Source: JANNSW01 sp031431235
GTDB lineage: Bacteria > Pseudomonadota > Alphaproteobacteria > Rhizobiales > Hyphomicrobiaceae
Assembly: GCA_031431235.1 (NCBI GenBank)
Contig: JANPDA010000223.1
Span: 1 to 26,817, forward strand
DNA length: 26,817 bases
Reading direction: 5' to 3'
In this document: positions 1 to 8,219 of the stretch, piece after piece
How positions within the stretch are numbered: the stretch's first letter is position 1
Layout of the letters: the number at the start of each line of letters is the position of its first letter
Translations under genes and position numbers: made by a program
The notes under the pieces: model-generated
What the model saw: the letters and a program-made list of their open reading frames with translations, nothing else
Told to the model about the DNA's origin: nothing
Databases searched by the model: none

Positions 1-45
1 CCATGCGCGCTTTCGCGCACGTGACCGGCATGAAACGACCTCCTC

Positions 46-142
46 TTCCGTCATGCCCGCGAAGGCGGGCATCCAGGCCGGGTGCGGTCACCGCGTTGAG
101 TTGCGGCTCGACTGGACGCCCGCCTGCGCGGGCGAGACGGAA
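46..142. repeat. inverted pair of REP-like palindromes
   Basis: Two related GC-rich palindromic units lie head to head. The first, at 46-77, carries GCCCGC-GAAG-GCGGGC with flanking AT/AT pairs. The second, at 112-142, is an imperfect reverse complement of the first and has its own GCCCGC / GCGGGC core. The layout is like a bacterial interspersed mosaic element. No T-tract follows, so I do not call it a terminator. Only this pair is visible in the window, so membership of a dispersed family is inferred from the layout and from general knowledge of such repeats in alphaproteobacteria. Confidence 0.6.
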
Positions 143-239
143 ATGGTGGATCTTGTTTCTGGGTAGCGCCATATTGGCCTTCCCCGGCAAACCTGATTAG
201 CTGATTGCCAGTCGGCCGCAGCACACGCGAGGACGCCCC

Positions 240-1013
240 ATGTCGAAGGTGATGATCGTGACCGGCGGGTCACGCGGGATCGGAGCCCAGATCGTCCGCT
301 CGGCGGCCGCGGCCGGATACGCGGTCGCCATCAACTACAGCCGCGCCAAGGATGCGGCCGACGCCCTCGTTGCCGGGATCCGCAAGGCTGGCGGCCAAGC
401 GCTGGCCGTGCAGGCCGACATCGCCCGGCACCAGGACGTGGCGCGGCTGTTCGCGGCGACCGTGGCTGCCTTCGGCAAACCCGATGTCCTCGTCAACAAT
501 GCCGGTGTCGGCGTGCCGACGAGCGTCGCCGACAGCAAGCCGGAGGATTTCGACCTCGTCTTCGGCGTCAATGTGCGCGGCACCGTGCTCGCAGCCCGCG
601 AGGCGGTGCGCGCCATGGCAACCGACCGCGGCGGCAAGGGCGGGGTCATCATCAACATCTCGTCGATCTCGCCCGTCTATGGGGGCTTGCCCAACGACGT
701 CATCTACGCGGCGAGCAAGGGAGCGGTCGATGCGTTCACGCTCGGTCTCGCCAAGGAGGTCGCCAAGTCCGGCATCCGTGTCTGCTGTATCCGCCCCGGT
801 CTCACCTTGACCGACATGCTGGACGCTGATTTCGGGCCGGGCAAGGCGGCGGAGGCGGCGGCCAGGATCGTGCCGCTGGGGCGGATCGGCTTGCCCTCCG
901 ACATCGCCAATGCAGTGCTGTTTCTGGCGTCCGACCAGGCGTCCTACATCACCGGCACCTTTCTCAACGTCAGCGGCGGACGCGAGATCAACGTCAAGAT
1001 GGCAACGGGTTGA
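240..1013 (+). CDS. SDR-family oxidoreductase (3-oxoacyl-ACP reductase-like)
   Basis: 257-residue classical short-chain dehydrogenase/reductase, probably a cytosolic NAD(P)H-dependent reductase or dehydrogenase of a hydroxyl/keto group. Visible motifs are the Rossmann TGGSRGIG at residues 8-15, NNAG at 86-89, the serine stretch at 141-144 and the catalytic YAASK at 156-160, followed by IRPG at 184-187. Length and the C-terminal SGG segment fit FabG-like enzymes. The start has a GAGGA-type ribosome site just upstream. An acyl-CoA ligase gene follows 19 bases after the stop, so the two are probably co-transcribed and act on related acyl or aromatic substrates. The exact substrate cannot be read from the sequence. 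Confidence 0.9.
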   Translation: MSKVMIVTGGSRGIGAQIVRSAAAAGYAVAINYSRAKDAADALVAGIRKAGGQALAVQADIARHQDVARLFAATVAAFGKPDVLVNNAGVGVPTSVADSKPEDFDLVFGVNVRGTVLAAREAVRAMATDRGGKGGVIINISSISPVYGGLPNDVIYAASKGAVDAFTLGLAKEVAKSGIRVCCIRPGLTLTDMLDADFGPGKAAEAAARIVPLGRIGLPSDIANAVLFLASDQASYITGTFLNVSGGREINVKMATG

Positions 1014-1032
1014 GGCGGGAGCTGTCGTTGCC

Positions 1033-2712
1033 ATGGGCGAGCGCCACCTCCCGTTCTGGCCGAGCCACGTGCCGCGCACGGTCGCGGTGCCCGAGCACAG
1101 TGTGTTCGAGAACCTCGCCGCCACTGCGGCACGCTCGGGCCACTGCGAAGCGATCTACTACTACGGCACGCGCATCAGCTATGGTGATCTGCTGGAGGCG
1201 ACCGAGCGATTGGCTGGCACTCTGCTCGCCGAGCTCGGCGTGGCGCCCGGCGACCGGGTGCTGCTCTACCTGCAGAACAGCCCGCAATTCGTGATCGGCT
1301 ACTATGGCATCCTGCGTGCTGGCGCGATCGTGGTCGCGCTCAATCCGATGCTGCGCGAGGCCGAGCTGCGGCTGGTTGCCAAGGATACCGGGGCGCGGGT
1401 CGTGATTTGTGCGCAGGACCTGATCGGGCCGGTCGAAGGGCTGCTGGCGAGTGGCGACATCGACCATGGGGTGGTCGCCACCTACTCGGACTATTGCCCG
1501 GCCGATCCCCCGGTTGCCGCCCCCGAGGTCGTGCGCGCGCCACGCCGGGGGCATTCCGGCCGAGGCTTTCTCGCCTGGGCCGACGCGCTCGCGGTGGGCA
1601 CCCGACCTCACCCGCTCCAGGTCGCGCCCGATGATCTCTGCCTGATCGCCTACACCTCGGGCTCGACCGGCCAACCACGCGGCTGCATGCATTCGCACCG
1701 CACCGTCATGGCCAACATCGCCGGCTACGCCCATTGGACGCCGATTGGCCCGCACTCGGCGGTGCTGTCGACCTTGCCGCTGTTCCATGTGACGGGCATG
1801 CAGGGCTCGATGAACGCCTGCATCTACACAGGCGCCCGCATGGTGATCCTCACCCGCTGGGACGCAGGCGCGGCGCTCGCGCTGACGCGCAGCGAGCGCA
1901 TCACCCACTGGCGCCTGATCACCACCATGCTGATCGACCTGCTCGCCCGGCCGGACCTCGACCCGGACGCACTTTCGAGCCTCGCCTGGGTCGGCGGCGG
2001 CGGGGCGGCGATGCCCGAAGCGGTTGCCGCGCGGCTCGAGCGGCTGACCGGCCTCAGCTACATCGAGGGCTACGGCCTCAGCGAGACGATCGCGGCGTCC
2101 CACGTCAATCCGCCGGGCCGGCCGAAACGGCAATGCCTCGGCATTCCCTTCGTCGGCGTCGATTCCCGCATCATCGATCCCGAGACCGACCGGGAGCTGC
2201 CACCCGGCGAGACCGGCGAGATCGTGATCTCGGGGCCGCAGGTGTTCCTCGGCTACTGGCGCAATCCCGAGGCCTCCTCCGCCGTCTTCATCGAGATCGA
2301 CGGCAAGCGGTTCCTGCGCACCGGCGATCTCGGCTTCGTCGACGAGGAGGGCTACTTCTTCCTGGTCGACCGGCTGAAACGCATGATCAACGCGGCCGGC
2401 TTCAAGGTCTGGCCCGCCGAGGTCGAGGCGCTGCTGCACGGCCATCCGGGCATCGAGGCGGCTTGCGTGGTGGGGGCCGGCGATGCCCGCCGCGGTGAGA
2501 CGGTGAAGGCGTTCGTGGTTGCGCGCGAGGAGGCGCGGGCGAGCTTGAGCGGGGACGAGATCCGCGCCTGGTGCGCCAGCCGCATGGCCCGCTACAAGGT
2601 CCCCGCCGCGATCGCTTTCCTCGATGCATTGCCGTTGCTTGCATCAGGCAAGGTCGACTGGCGGGCCCTGCAGGATGGGGAGCGCTCGCGGGCGGGCGAG
2701 CCAGCGGAATAG
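1033..2712 (+). CDS. acyl-CoA ligase, AMP-binding family
   Basis: 559-residue member of the ANL superfamily, which activates a carboxylic acid to an acyl-adenylate and then to the CoA thioester. The P-loop, YTSGSTGQPRG at about residues 207-217, has Arg where PKG is usual. The adenylate motif GYGLSET, the hinge motif RTGDLGFVDEEGY and the C-terminal catalytic-lysine motif ASGKVDW are all present. ATG 1033 was chosen because the open frame upstream overlaps the SDR gene; a GAGGCGGGAG stretch precedes it by about 11 bases. With the upstream SDR it forms a likely fatty- or aromatic-acid metabolism unit. The substrate is unknown; fatty-acid and cinnamate/benzoate-type ligases are both possible. 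Confidence 0.88.
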   Translation: MGERHLPFWPSHVPRTVAVPEHSVFENLAATAARSGHCEAIYYYGTRISYGDLLEATERLAGTLLAELGVAPGDRVLLYLQNSPQFVIGYYGILRAGAIVVALNPMLREAELRLVAKDTGARVVICAQDLIGPVEGLLASGDIDHGVVATYSDYCPADPPVAAPEVVRAPRRGHSGRGFLAWADALAVGTRPHPLQVAPDDLCLIAYTSGSTGQPRGCMHSHRTVMANIAGYAHWTPIGPHSAVLSTLPLFHVTGMQGSMNACIYTGARMVILTRWDAGAALALTRSERITHWRLITTMLIDLLARPDLDPDALSSLAWVGGGGAAMPEAVAARLERLTGLSYIEGYGLSETIAASHVNPPGRPKRQCLGIPFVGVDSRIIDPETDRELPPGETGEIVISGPQVFLGYWRNPEASSAVFIEIDGKRFLRTGDLGFVDEEGYFFLVDRLKRMINAAGFKVWPAEVEALLHGHPGIEAACVVGAGDARRGETVKAFVVAREEARASLSGDEIRAWCASRMARYKVPAAIAFLDALPLLASGKVDWRALQDGERSRAGEPAE

Positions 2713-2767
2713 CCCGATCGCGGCACGCCGCCTTGTTCCTGCCGGCCGAATCGGATCATCGGAGCCT

Positions 2768-3994
2768 ATGGAACAGCTTGCCGAGCGCCTCCAGGCCAGC
2801 CTCGCGGCCTTGCTCGCCGATCCTGTGCTGCCAACGGCTATTGCGGCGGGCGGTACGGGCATGGTCGTGCTCGCAATCCTGGCTCTGCTGCTGTCGGCGC
2901 GCCGGCGCCGATCCGAGACGGTCGCTGCCGACAATCTGCGTGCCGAGCTGCGCCTCGCCCGCGATCTGATGGGCGCCGAGCTCGCCGAGCTGAAAGGGCG
3001 GATCTCGACCATTGCCGACATCTCCTCACGCCGCGAAACCGAGCTCGGAGCGACCCTCGACCAGCGGCTCGACCACGTCAGCGACCGACTGGGCCAGAGC
3101 CTCGACAAGGTCACCGAGCGGCTGGCGGCGAGTCTCGCCGATACCGGCAACCGCCTCGGCCAGAACCTCTCTGACCAGGGCGCGCGCACGACCGATGGTC
3201 TTTCCCGCCTCTACGAGCGCCTCGCCGTCATTGACACTGCGCAGGCGAACCTCACCGAGCTGTCGAGCCAGGTCGTGTCGCTGAAGGATGTGCTCGGCAA
3301 CAAGCAGGCGCGCGGCGCCTTCGGGCAGCTCAGGATGGAGGCGATCATCGAGGACGGGCTGCCGCGCGGCGCCTTCGAGTTCCAGGCGACGCTCTCCAAC
3401 GGCAAGCGGCCGGATTGCCTGGTGCGGCTGCCCTCGGCGCCCGCCCCGTTGGTGATCGACGCGAAATTCCCGCTCGAAGGCTTCGAGGCGCTCCGCCTCG
3501 CCCGCACGGCCGAGGAGACGCAAGGCGCCATGCAGCGCGTGCGCACGGCCGTCGCCAGCCACATCGACGACATCGCCGGAAAATACCTGATCGCGGGCGA
3601 GACCCAGGACATGGCATTGATGTTCGTGCCCTCCGAGCAGGTCTATGCCGAGTTGCACGAGCGCTTCCCCGACGTGCTGCAGCGAGCCCACCGGGCACGC
3701 GTCGTGATCGTCTCGCCCAACATGCTGATGCTGGCCGTGCAGACCATGCAGGCGATCTTCAAGGACGTGCGGATGCGCGAGCAGGCGGGCCTCATCCAGC
3801 GCGAGGTCGGCCTGCTGATGGGCGACGTGACGCGGCTCGCCGAGCGGGCACGCGAGCTCGAGCGCCACTTCACGCTCGCCGCCAAGGACGTCGAGAAGAT
3901 CCTGGCCTCGAGCGAGCGAATCGCCAACCGGGGAAAGCGCATCGAAGGCGTCGACCTGGCCGAGGTGCCGGAGAGCAAGGCGGCGGCGGAGTAG
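2768..3994 (+). CDS. rmuC: DNA recombination protein RmuC
   Basis: 408-residue RmuC-family protein, known from E. coli as a factor limiting recombination at inverted repeats. One N-terminal transmembrane helix (about residues 24-44) is followed by RRRR, then a long coiled coil (about 50-175) rich in regularly spaced Leu and charged residues. The conserved restriction-endonuclease-fold region contains LGNKQARGAFGQ (175-187) and VIDAKFPLEGFE (229-240). ATG 2768 gives the typical short N-terminus before the membrane helix; longer upstream frames overlap the ligase gene. It starts 55 bases after the ligase stop. It has no obvious functional link with its neighbours. Confidence 0.93.
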   Translation: MEQLAERLQASLAALLADPVLPTAIAAGGTGMVVLAILALLLSARRRRSETVAADNLRAELRLARDLMGAELAELKGRISTIADISSRRETELGATLDQRLDHVSDRLGQSLDKVTERLAASLADTGNRLGQNLSDQGARTTDGLSRLYERLAVIDTAQANLTELSSQVVSLKDVLGNKQARGAFGQLRMEAIIEDGLPRGAFEFQATLSNGKRPDCLVRLPSAPAPLVIDAKFPLEGFEALRLARTAEETQGAMQRVRTAVASHIDDIAGKYLIAGETQDMALMFVPSEQVYAELHERFPDVLQRAHRARVVIVSPNMLMLAVQTMQAIFKDVRMREQAGLIQREVGLLMGDVTRLAERARELERHFTLAAKDVEKILASSERIANRGKRIEGVDLAEVPESKAAAE

Positions 3995-4154
3995 GCAGAC
4001 CGTCGTGGGCGCGCCGGTGCCCTCCGGCAGCGTTTGTTAACACTATCCGCCGATGCTGCTTCAGCCGGCCGGCTCGGATGTGATGGGCTGTGGAGCCATC
4101 GGCGGCGCGTGCCCGGCAGAGTCCCCAAACGACAGGCGCGAGGACGCTTCCCAC

Positions 4155-5597
4155 GTGATCGACGGACGCCTCATCGGCCAGGTGATCGGGCTGCTGCTCT
4201 GTGCGCTGTCCGCCATCATGCTGATCCCGGCGATCGTCGATGCCGTGGCAGGCAATGCCGAGTGGCGGGTCTTCCTCGGCTCGGCTCTGGCGACCGGCTA
4301 TCTCGGCACCTCGCTGTCCTTCGCGACCCGCACCGAGCGGGCTCGCGCCCCCTCCACCCGGGACGCCTTTCTCATCACCACGATCGCCTGGATCGTCGTG
4401 CCGGGCATGGCGGCGCTGCCGCTCTGGGGCCATGGCCTCAGCTATACGGATGCCTATTTCGAATCCATGTCCGGCATGACAACGACCGGCTCGACCGTGA
4501 TGGTCGGCCTCGACGGCATGCCGCCCGGCATCCTGCTTTGGCGCGCACTCCTCAATTTCATCGGCGGCATCGGCGTCGTCGCCATGGCGATCGTGCTGCT
4601 GCCGTTCCTCAGGATCGGCGGGATGCAGCTGTTCCACGCCGAGAGCTCGGACAAGTCGGAAAAAATCATGCCCCATGCGGCCCAGCTGGTCGGGCGGATC
4701 TTCGCAGTCTATGCGGCATTGACGGCGCTGTGCGCAGTGCTGTTCTTCCTGTTCGGCATGACCATGCTCGATGCCGTCTGCCATGCCATGGCGGCAGTGG
4801 CGACGGGCGGCTTCTCGACGCATGACGCCTCGTTCCTCTATTTCAAGAGCGCGACACTCGACTGGATCTGCGTCGTCTTCATGCTTGCAGGGGCCCTACC
4901 GTTCACTTCCTATGTCCGCATGCTCGGCGGCGACCTCGTGGCGCTCGCTCGCCATCCCGAGGTCAAGGGTCTGCTGCTACTCGTCTCGGCGGTCGCTGCC
5001 GTGATGGCGCTCTGGCTCTCGTTCGAGCTCAATGTCAGCTTCCTGACGGCGCTGCGCTACACCATGTTCAATGTGGTCTCGATCGTCACCACCACGGGCT
5101 TCATGAACGCCGACTATGTGGGCTGGGGCCCGCAGGTGTTCGGCATCTTCCTGGTCCTGACCGTGATCGGGGGGTGCTCGGGGTCGACCGCGGGAGCCAT
5201 CAAGATGCTGCGGTTCCAGATCCTCTGGCTGACCATGCAGAACCACCTGCATCGCCTGTTGAGCCCCAACCGGATCATGAGCCGGACCTACCAGGGCCGC
5301 CCACTGACCGAGGACGTGATGCAGTCGGTGATGGCGTTCTTGACCCTTTATCTGGGGACCATCGCCGTCTTCACGATCGCGCTCTCCGCCATGGGCCTCG
5401 ATCTGGTGACTGCGCTGACGGCGACGGCAACTGCGATCGGCAACGTCGGCCCGGGCCTTGGCCCGATCATCGGCCCGGCCGGCAATTTCGCGACCTTGCC
5501 CGACGCAGCCAAATGGATCCTGTCGCTTGCGATGATGCTGGGGCGCCTCGAGCTGTTCACGGTCCTCGTGCTGCTGGTGCCAGCATTCTGGCGCTAG
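4155..5597 (+). CDS. trkH: TrkH-family potassium uptake protein
   Basis: 480-residue polytopic inner-membrane protein, the K+-translocating subunit of Trk systems, with the usual four-fold pore layout. The selectivity-filter loops are TTTGST, VATGGFST, TTTGF and AIGNVGPG. The GGCSGSTAGAIK segment is the conserved loop before the third repeat's second helix. GTG 4155 (MIDGRLIGQVIGLLL) matches the normal TrkH N-terminus and has CGAGGACG about 10 bases upstream; an ATG at 4053 would add an uncharacteristic 34-residue leader. No trkA is present in the window. The TAG stop lies inside the first CTAG border of the repeat mosaic that follows. Confidence 0.93.
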   Translation: MIDGRLIGQVIGLLLCALSAIMLIPAIVDAVAGNAEWRVFLGSALATGYLGTSLSFATRTERARAPSTRDAFLITTIAWIVVPGMAALPLWGHGLSYTDAYFESMSGMTTTGSTVMVGLDGMPPGILLWRALLNFIGGIGVVAMAIVLLPFLRIGGMQLFHAESSDKSEKIMPHAAQLVGRIFAVYAALTALCAVLFFLFGMTMLDAVCHAMAAVATGGFSTHDASFLYFKSATLDWICVVFMLAGALPFTSYVRMLGGDLVALARHPEVKGLLLLVSAVAAVMALWLSFELNVSFLTALRYTMFNVVSIVTTTGFMNADYVGWGPQVFGIFLVLTVIGGCSGSTAGAIKMLRFQILWLTMQNHLHRLLSPNRIMSRTYQGRPLTEDVMQSVMAFLTLYLGTIAVFTIALSAMGLDLVTALTATATAIGNVGPGLGPIIGPAGNFATLPDAAKWILSLAMMLGRLELFTVLVLLVPAFWR

Positions 5598-5637
5598 AGA
5601 GCAATCAGATCGGGTAGAGTCGAATCAGGCGCTCTAG
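5594..5637. repeat. 44-bp imperfect palindrome with CTAGAG/CTCTAG ends
   Basis: The segment begins with CTAGAGAGC and ends with GCGCTCTAG, so its ends form a short inverted repeat; the interior is only weakly palindromic. The left CTAG contains the trkH stop codon and the right CTAG is shared with the next element. No second copy is visible in the window, so I call it a repeat unit mainly because of its CTAG junctions and its position in the mosaic. Confidence 0.4.
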
Positions 5638-5765
5638 TGTTCCGTCCCATTCATTCGATTCCGGCGAAGCTGGATCAATGAATGGAAAGACGGAGCACAA
5701 ACAAAGAGTTGGCTAGTGGGCTGGCCATTCATTTGGGGTACCGAATGAATGAGTCAGAACACTAG
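5634..5765 (+). repeat. 132-bp CTAG-bordered palindromic element, copy A
   Basis: The element runs from CTAGTGTTC to GAACACTAG, a perfect 9-bp terminal inverted repeat. An internal CTAG at 5713-5716 divides it into an 83-bp module (5634-5716) and a 53-bp module (5713-5765). The first module holds a hairpin at 5647-5685: CCATTCATT pairs with AATGAATGG, and an inner GAT/CCGGC arm with two one-base bulges closes on a GAA loop. The second module holds an 11-bp hairpin at 5726-5736/5741-5751 with loop GGTA. A 132-bp copy with 7 substitutions and no indel lies in the opposite orientation at 26637-26768. It has no coding potential. It resembles a MITE or a REP-type mosaic element. Confidence 0.9.
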
Positions 5766-5826
5766 CATCCTGTTTTGCCGCACTTTTTCGACGGGCCGGT
5801 GGCCACCTCGTCGGAAAATGCTCTAG
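5762..5826. repeat. 65-bp palindromic repeat between CTAG borders
   Basis: It shares its left CTAG with the 132-bp element and ends in GCTCTAG. The centre GGTGGCCACC (5799-5808) is a perfect palindrome. It is flanked by CGACG/CGTCG and by T-rich and A-rich arms (TTTTTCGACG and CGTCGGAAAA), giving a long hairpin. From memory, the reverse complement (beginning GAGCATTTTCCGACGA) resembles a palindromic repeat common between genes in Rhizobiales; I could not run a search. It lies 80 bases before the TMEM43-like gene, and I see nothing in the remaining 5827-5906 beyond that gene's ribosome site. Confidence 0.6.
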
Positions 5827-5906
5827 GCCCAGGCCGTGCGCTTGGCTTCCGCGACGGGTGATCATACTGTTCCGTCTCCTGACACGGTTCCCTGATAGAG
5901 GCGGCA

Positions 5907-7103
5907 ATGAGACCCATGGCAAACGACTCGTTTCGCACCGTCACCAACCGGAGCTGGATTTCGCGTCTTGCCAACTCGGTCGCCGGCGTCGGACTCGGCC
6001 TCATCGCCGTGCTCGCCTTGCCGATGCTCCTCTTCTGGAACGAAGGGCGTGCTGTGCAGACGGCCCGTTCGCTTGCAGAAGGAGCAGGTCTCGTGGTCGC
6101 GATATCTGCCGACAGAGTCGAGCCAGGCAACGAAGGCAAGCTCGTACATCTCTCGGGGCCGCTCGCCATCGCTGCGGACCTCGTCGACGACTTGACAGGA
6201 ATGCGTGCGAACGCCGTCAGCCTCACGCGGACTGTCGAGATGTACCAGTGGGTCGAGAAGTGCACGAGCGAGAGCCGGACCAAGCTCGGCGGCGGAGAAG
6301 AGACGGTCACCACCTGCACTTATTCCCGGGAATGGCGCGAAGGCCACGTGTCGTCCTCGAGCTTCCGGCAACCAAGCGGACACCAGAACCCGGATCCGTC
6401 GCTCCAGTCCCAACGCTTCGACACGGAGACGGCCGGCCTCGGTGCGTTCACCGCTGACAGGGCACTTCTGAGCAAGCTCGGCGATGACGCGCCGCTGGCC
6501 GTCGAGCGCTCCGTGTTAGAGGCGGCGAAATCGAAACTCCCTGGGGCAAAACCGGCTGAGTTGATCGAGGGCCGCATCATGCTCTCACGGAACCCCCTCG
6601 ACCCATCCGTCAGCGACCTCCGCATCGGCTATCGGAGCGTACCGGGAGGCGAGATCAGCGCCGTCGCGCAACAGGTGGGCACAGGGCTTGCCGCGTATCA
6701 GACGGCGGCGGGTGATACCCTGCTGCTCGTCGCCCGCGGTCGACAGGCGGCGTCCGCGATCTTCGCCAAGGCCGCGGCAGACAATGAGGTCCTGACCTGG
6801 ATTCTGCGGGCGGTTGGCCTCGGCGGCCTGTTCATCGGGTTCCTGCTCCTCCTCGGGCCGATCGGCGTGCTTGCCGATGTGCTGCCCCCGGTCGGTGCCT
6901 TGATCCGCCTCGGCACGGGGGTTGCGGCCTCGATACTGGCGCTGGCTCTCGGCGGCGTCGTCATCGGCGTCGCCTGGCTGTTCTACCGGCCGCTGCTGGC
7001 GCTCGCCATTCTCGCGGCGACTTCGGCATCAGTTTGGGTCGTGTGGCAGTGGGGCCGGCGGCGGAAGGAGGCCGCAATCGCCGCGCATGCGAAAGCCACC
7101 TGA
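5907..7103 (+). CDS. TMEM43-family membrane protein
   Basis: 398-residue protein matching the TMEM43/LUMA family. It has one N-terminal transmembrane helix (about residues 25-44) ending in FWNEGRA, then a large extracytoplasmic domain of about 240 residues. That domain carries the family's YQWVEKC segment, a tyrosine/tryptophan patch (YSREW) and a HQNP segment. Three or four hydrophobic helices fill the last 105 residues. The molecular role of bacterial members is not established; in animals the homologue is an ER/inner nuclear membrane protein. ATG 5907 has AGAGGCGG just upstream; ATG 5916 is an alternative. The gene stands alone between a repeat mosaic and a DUF1428 gene. Confidence 0.8.
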   Translation: MRPMANDSFRTVTNRSWISRLANSVAGVGLGLIAVLALPMLLFWNEGRAVQTARSLAEGAGLVVAISADRVEPGNEGKLVHLSGPLAIAADLVDDLTGMRANAVSLTRTVEMYQWVEKCTSESRTKLGGGEETVTTCTYSREWREGHVSSSSFRQPSGHQNPDPSLQSQRFDTETAGLGAFTADRALLSKLGDDAPLAVERSVLEAAKSKLPGAKPAELIEGRIMLSRNPLDPSVSDLRIGYRSVPGGEISAVAQQVGTGLAAYQTAAGDTLLLVARGRQAASAIFAKAAADNEVLTWILRAVGLGGLFIGFLLLLGPIGVLADVLPPVGALIRLGTGVAASILALALGGVVIGVAWLFYRPLLALAILAATSASVWVVWQWGRRRKEAAIAAHAKAT

Positions 7104-7222
7104 AGGACTCGACGCCATCCCTGGACGATGAAGAGCCCTGCCCAACGACAAATGTTGGCCCCAATTCCCTTCGAGGCTCTCCCCCATCGGCCTCACGAGG
7201 GCCGGCCGGAAAGGAAACGTGC

Positions 7223-7591
7223 ATGAAGATGACCGGCAAATACGTCGACGGCTTCGTCGTTCCCGTGCCCCGCGACAGCATCGAGGCCTATCGGGCGATA
7301 TCCGAGACGCTGGGACAGATCTGGAAGGAGATGGGCGCGCTCGAGTACATCGAGTGCATCGCCGACGACGTGAAACCGGGCAAGGTCACGTCGTTCCCGC
7401 AAGCCGTCCAGTTGAAGGACGACGAGGTCGTCGTGCTCGCCTGGATCGTCTACGAATCGCGTGAGGATCGCGACCGCATCAACGCCGCTGTCATGAGCGA
7501 TCCGAGGCTGAAGGCCATGGACCCCACGACAATGCCCGTCGACGGGAAACGTATGTTTTTCGGCGGATTCAACGTCATGATCGCGTTGTGA
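7223..7591 (+). CDS. DUF1428 domain protein
   Basis: 122-residue soluble protein of the DUF1428 (YbaA-like) family, a ferredoxin-like alpha/beta dimeric-barrel fold of unknown function. Typical segments are the N-terminal YVDGFVVPVP, the central alternation of WKEMGALEYIECIADD, and the C-terminal DGKRMFFGGF. Length is normal for the family. ATG 7223 is preceded by AAGGAAA at a good distance. A DoxX gene begins 30 bases after the stop, so the two are probably one transcript. No catalytic residues can be named. Confidence 0.88.
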   Translation: MKMTGKYVDGFVVPVPRDSIEAYRAISETLGQIWKEMGALEYIECIADDVKPGKVTSFPQAVQLKDDEVVVLAWIVYESREDRDRINAAVMSDPRLKAMDPTTMPVDGKRMFFGGFNVMIAL

Positions 7592-7621
7592 GCAGCAAGG
7601 CGCAGCGGAGGATGCGAGACG

Positions 7622-8065
7622 ATGGCATCGACTGAGCGGAGCCCAGGCTGGGCCATAGCGGCGGTGCTGGTCGGGCGCCTGATCTTTGCCGCGATCTTCC
7701 TGATGGCCGTCAGCTTCAAGCTGATGGATATCGATGGAACCGCGGCCTACATCGCTGCGGCCGGGTTTCCCGTCGCCAAGCTGCTGGCCTGGCTCGCGGT
7801 CGTGCTCGAGCTCGGCCTCGTCGTCAGTTTCCTCTCCGGCGCTTTTCATTCGGAGGCCTCGCTCGTTGCGGCGGCCTATGTCGTGTTCCTCGCTTTCGCC
7901 TTCCACGGGCCCTCGCACTGGGCCGGGAACCAGTCGGAGCTCGGGTTCTTCATCGATCATTTCACCTTCATGGCAGGCCTCCTGTTCGCCGCGGCGCACG
8001 GGCCGGGCCAAATCCTCGCCATGCAGGCGGGTTTCCTTTCGCGCACCCACGAGGGGGACGAGTAG
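7622..8065 (+). CDS. DoxX-family membrane protein
   Basis: 147-residue inner-membrane protein with four predicted hydrophobic helices (roughly residues 12-32, 50-70, 78-97 and 112-130). It has the DoxX-type pattern of an N-terminal GRLIFAAIFLMAVSFKL helix with a following AAYIAAAGFPVAKLL segment. DoxX-like proteins are small quinone-related or redox-associated membrane proteins, most without a defined reaction. GGAGG at 7607-7611 lies 10 bases before ATG 7622. It follows the DUF1428 gene closely. The next 154 bases (8066-8219) before mmsA hold no gene. Confidence 0.82.
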   Translation: MASTERSPGWAIAAVLVGRLIFAAIFLMAVSFKLMDIDGTAAYIAAAGFPVAKLLAWLAVVLELGLVVSFLSGAFHSEASLVAAAYVVFLAFAFHGPSHWAGNQSELGFFIDHFTFMAGLLFAAAHGPGQILAMQAGFLSRTHEGDE

Positions 8066-8219
8066 CTCCGGCTTCCGGCCAAGTGACACAGCAGGCCCAG
8101 ATGGGCCGGGCGGTCGCCCTCGATGCGCAATCGCACTGCCGGCAAGGCGTCCCCTGGATTCGCGCGCGCCCTCCCCCTAGGATGGACGCCAACTGCCTTC
8201 CATCTCCAGCGAGGACATC

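Noticed and set aside
910..1032. Upstream extension of the acyl-CoA ligase frame
   Set aside because: It overlaps the end of the SDR gene and its translation is Arg/Ser/Pro-rich, unlike ANL enzymes.
4013..4040. Hairpin GCCGG-TGCCCT-CCGGC after rmuC as a terminator
   Set aside because: The stem is only 5 bp and the following GTTTGTT is a poor T-tract.
8094..8107. GGCCC-AGAT-GGGCC hairpin between DoxX and mmsA
   Set aside because: Short stem, no T-tract, and such stems are frequent by chance at this GC content.
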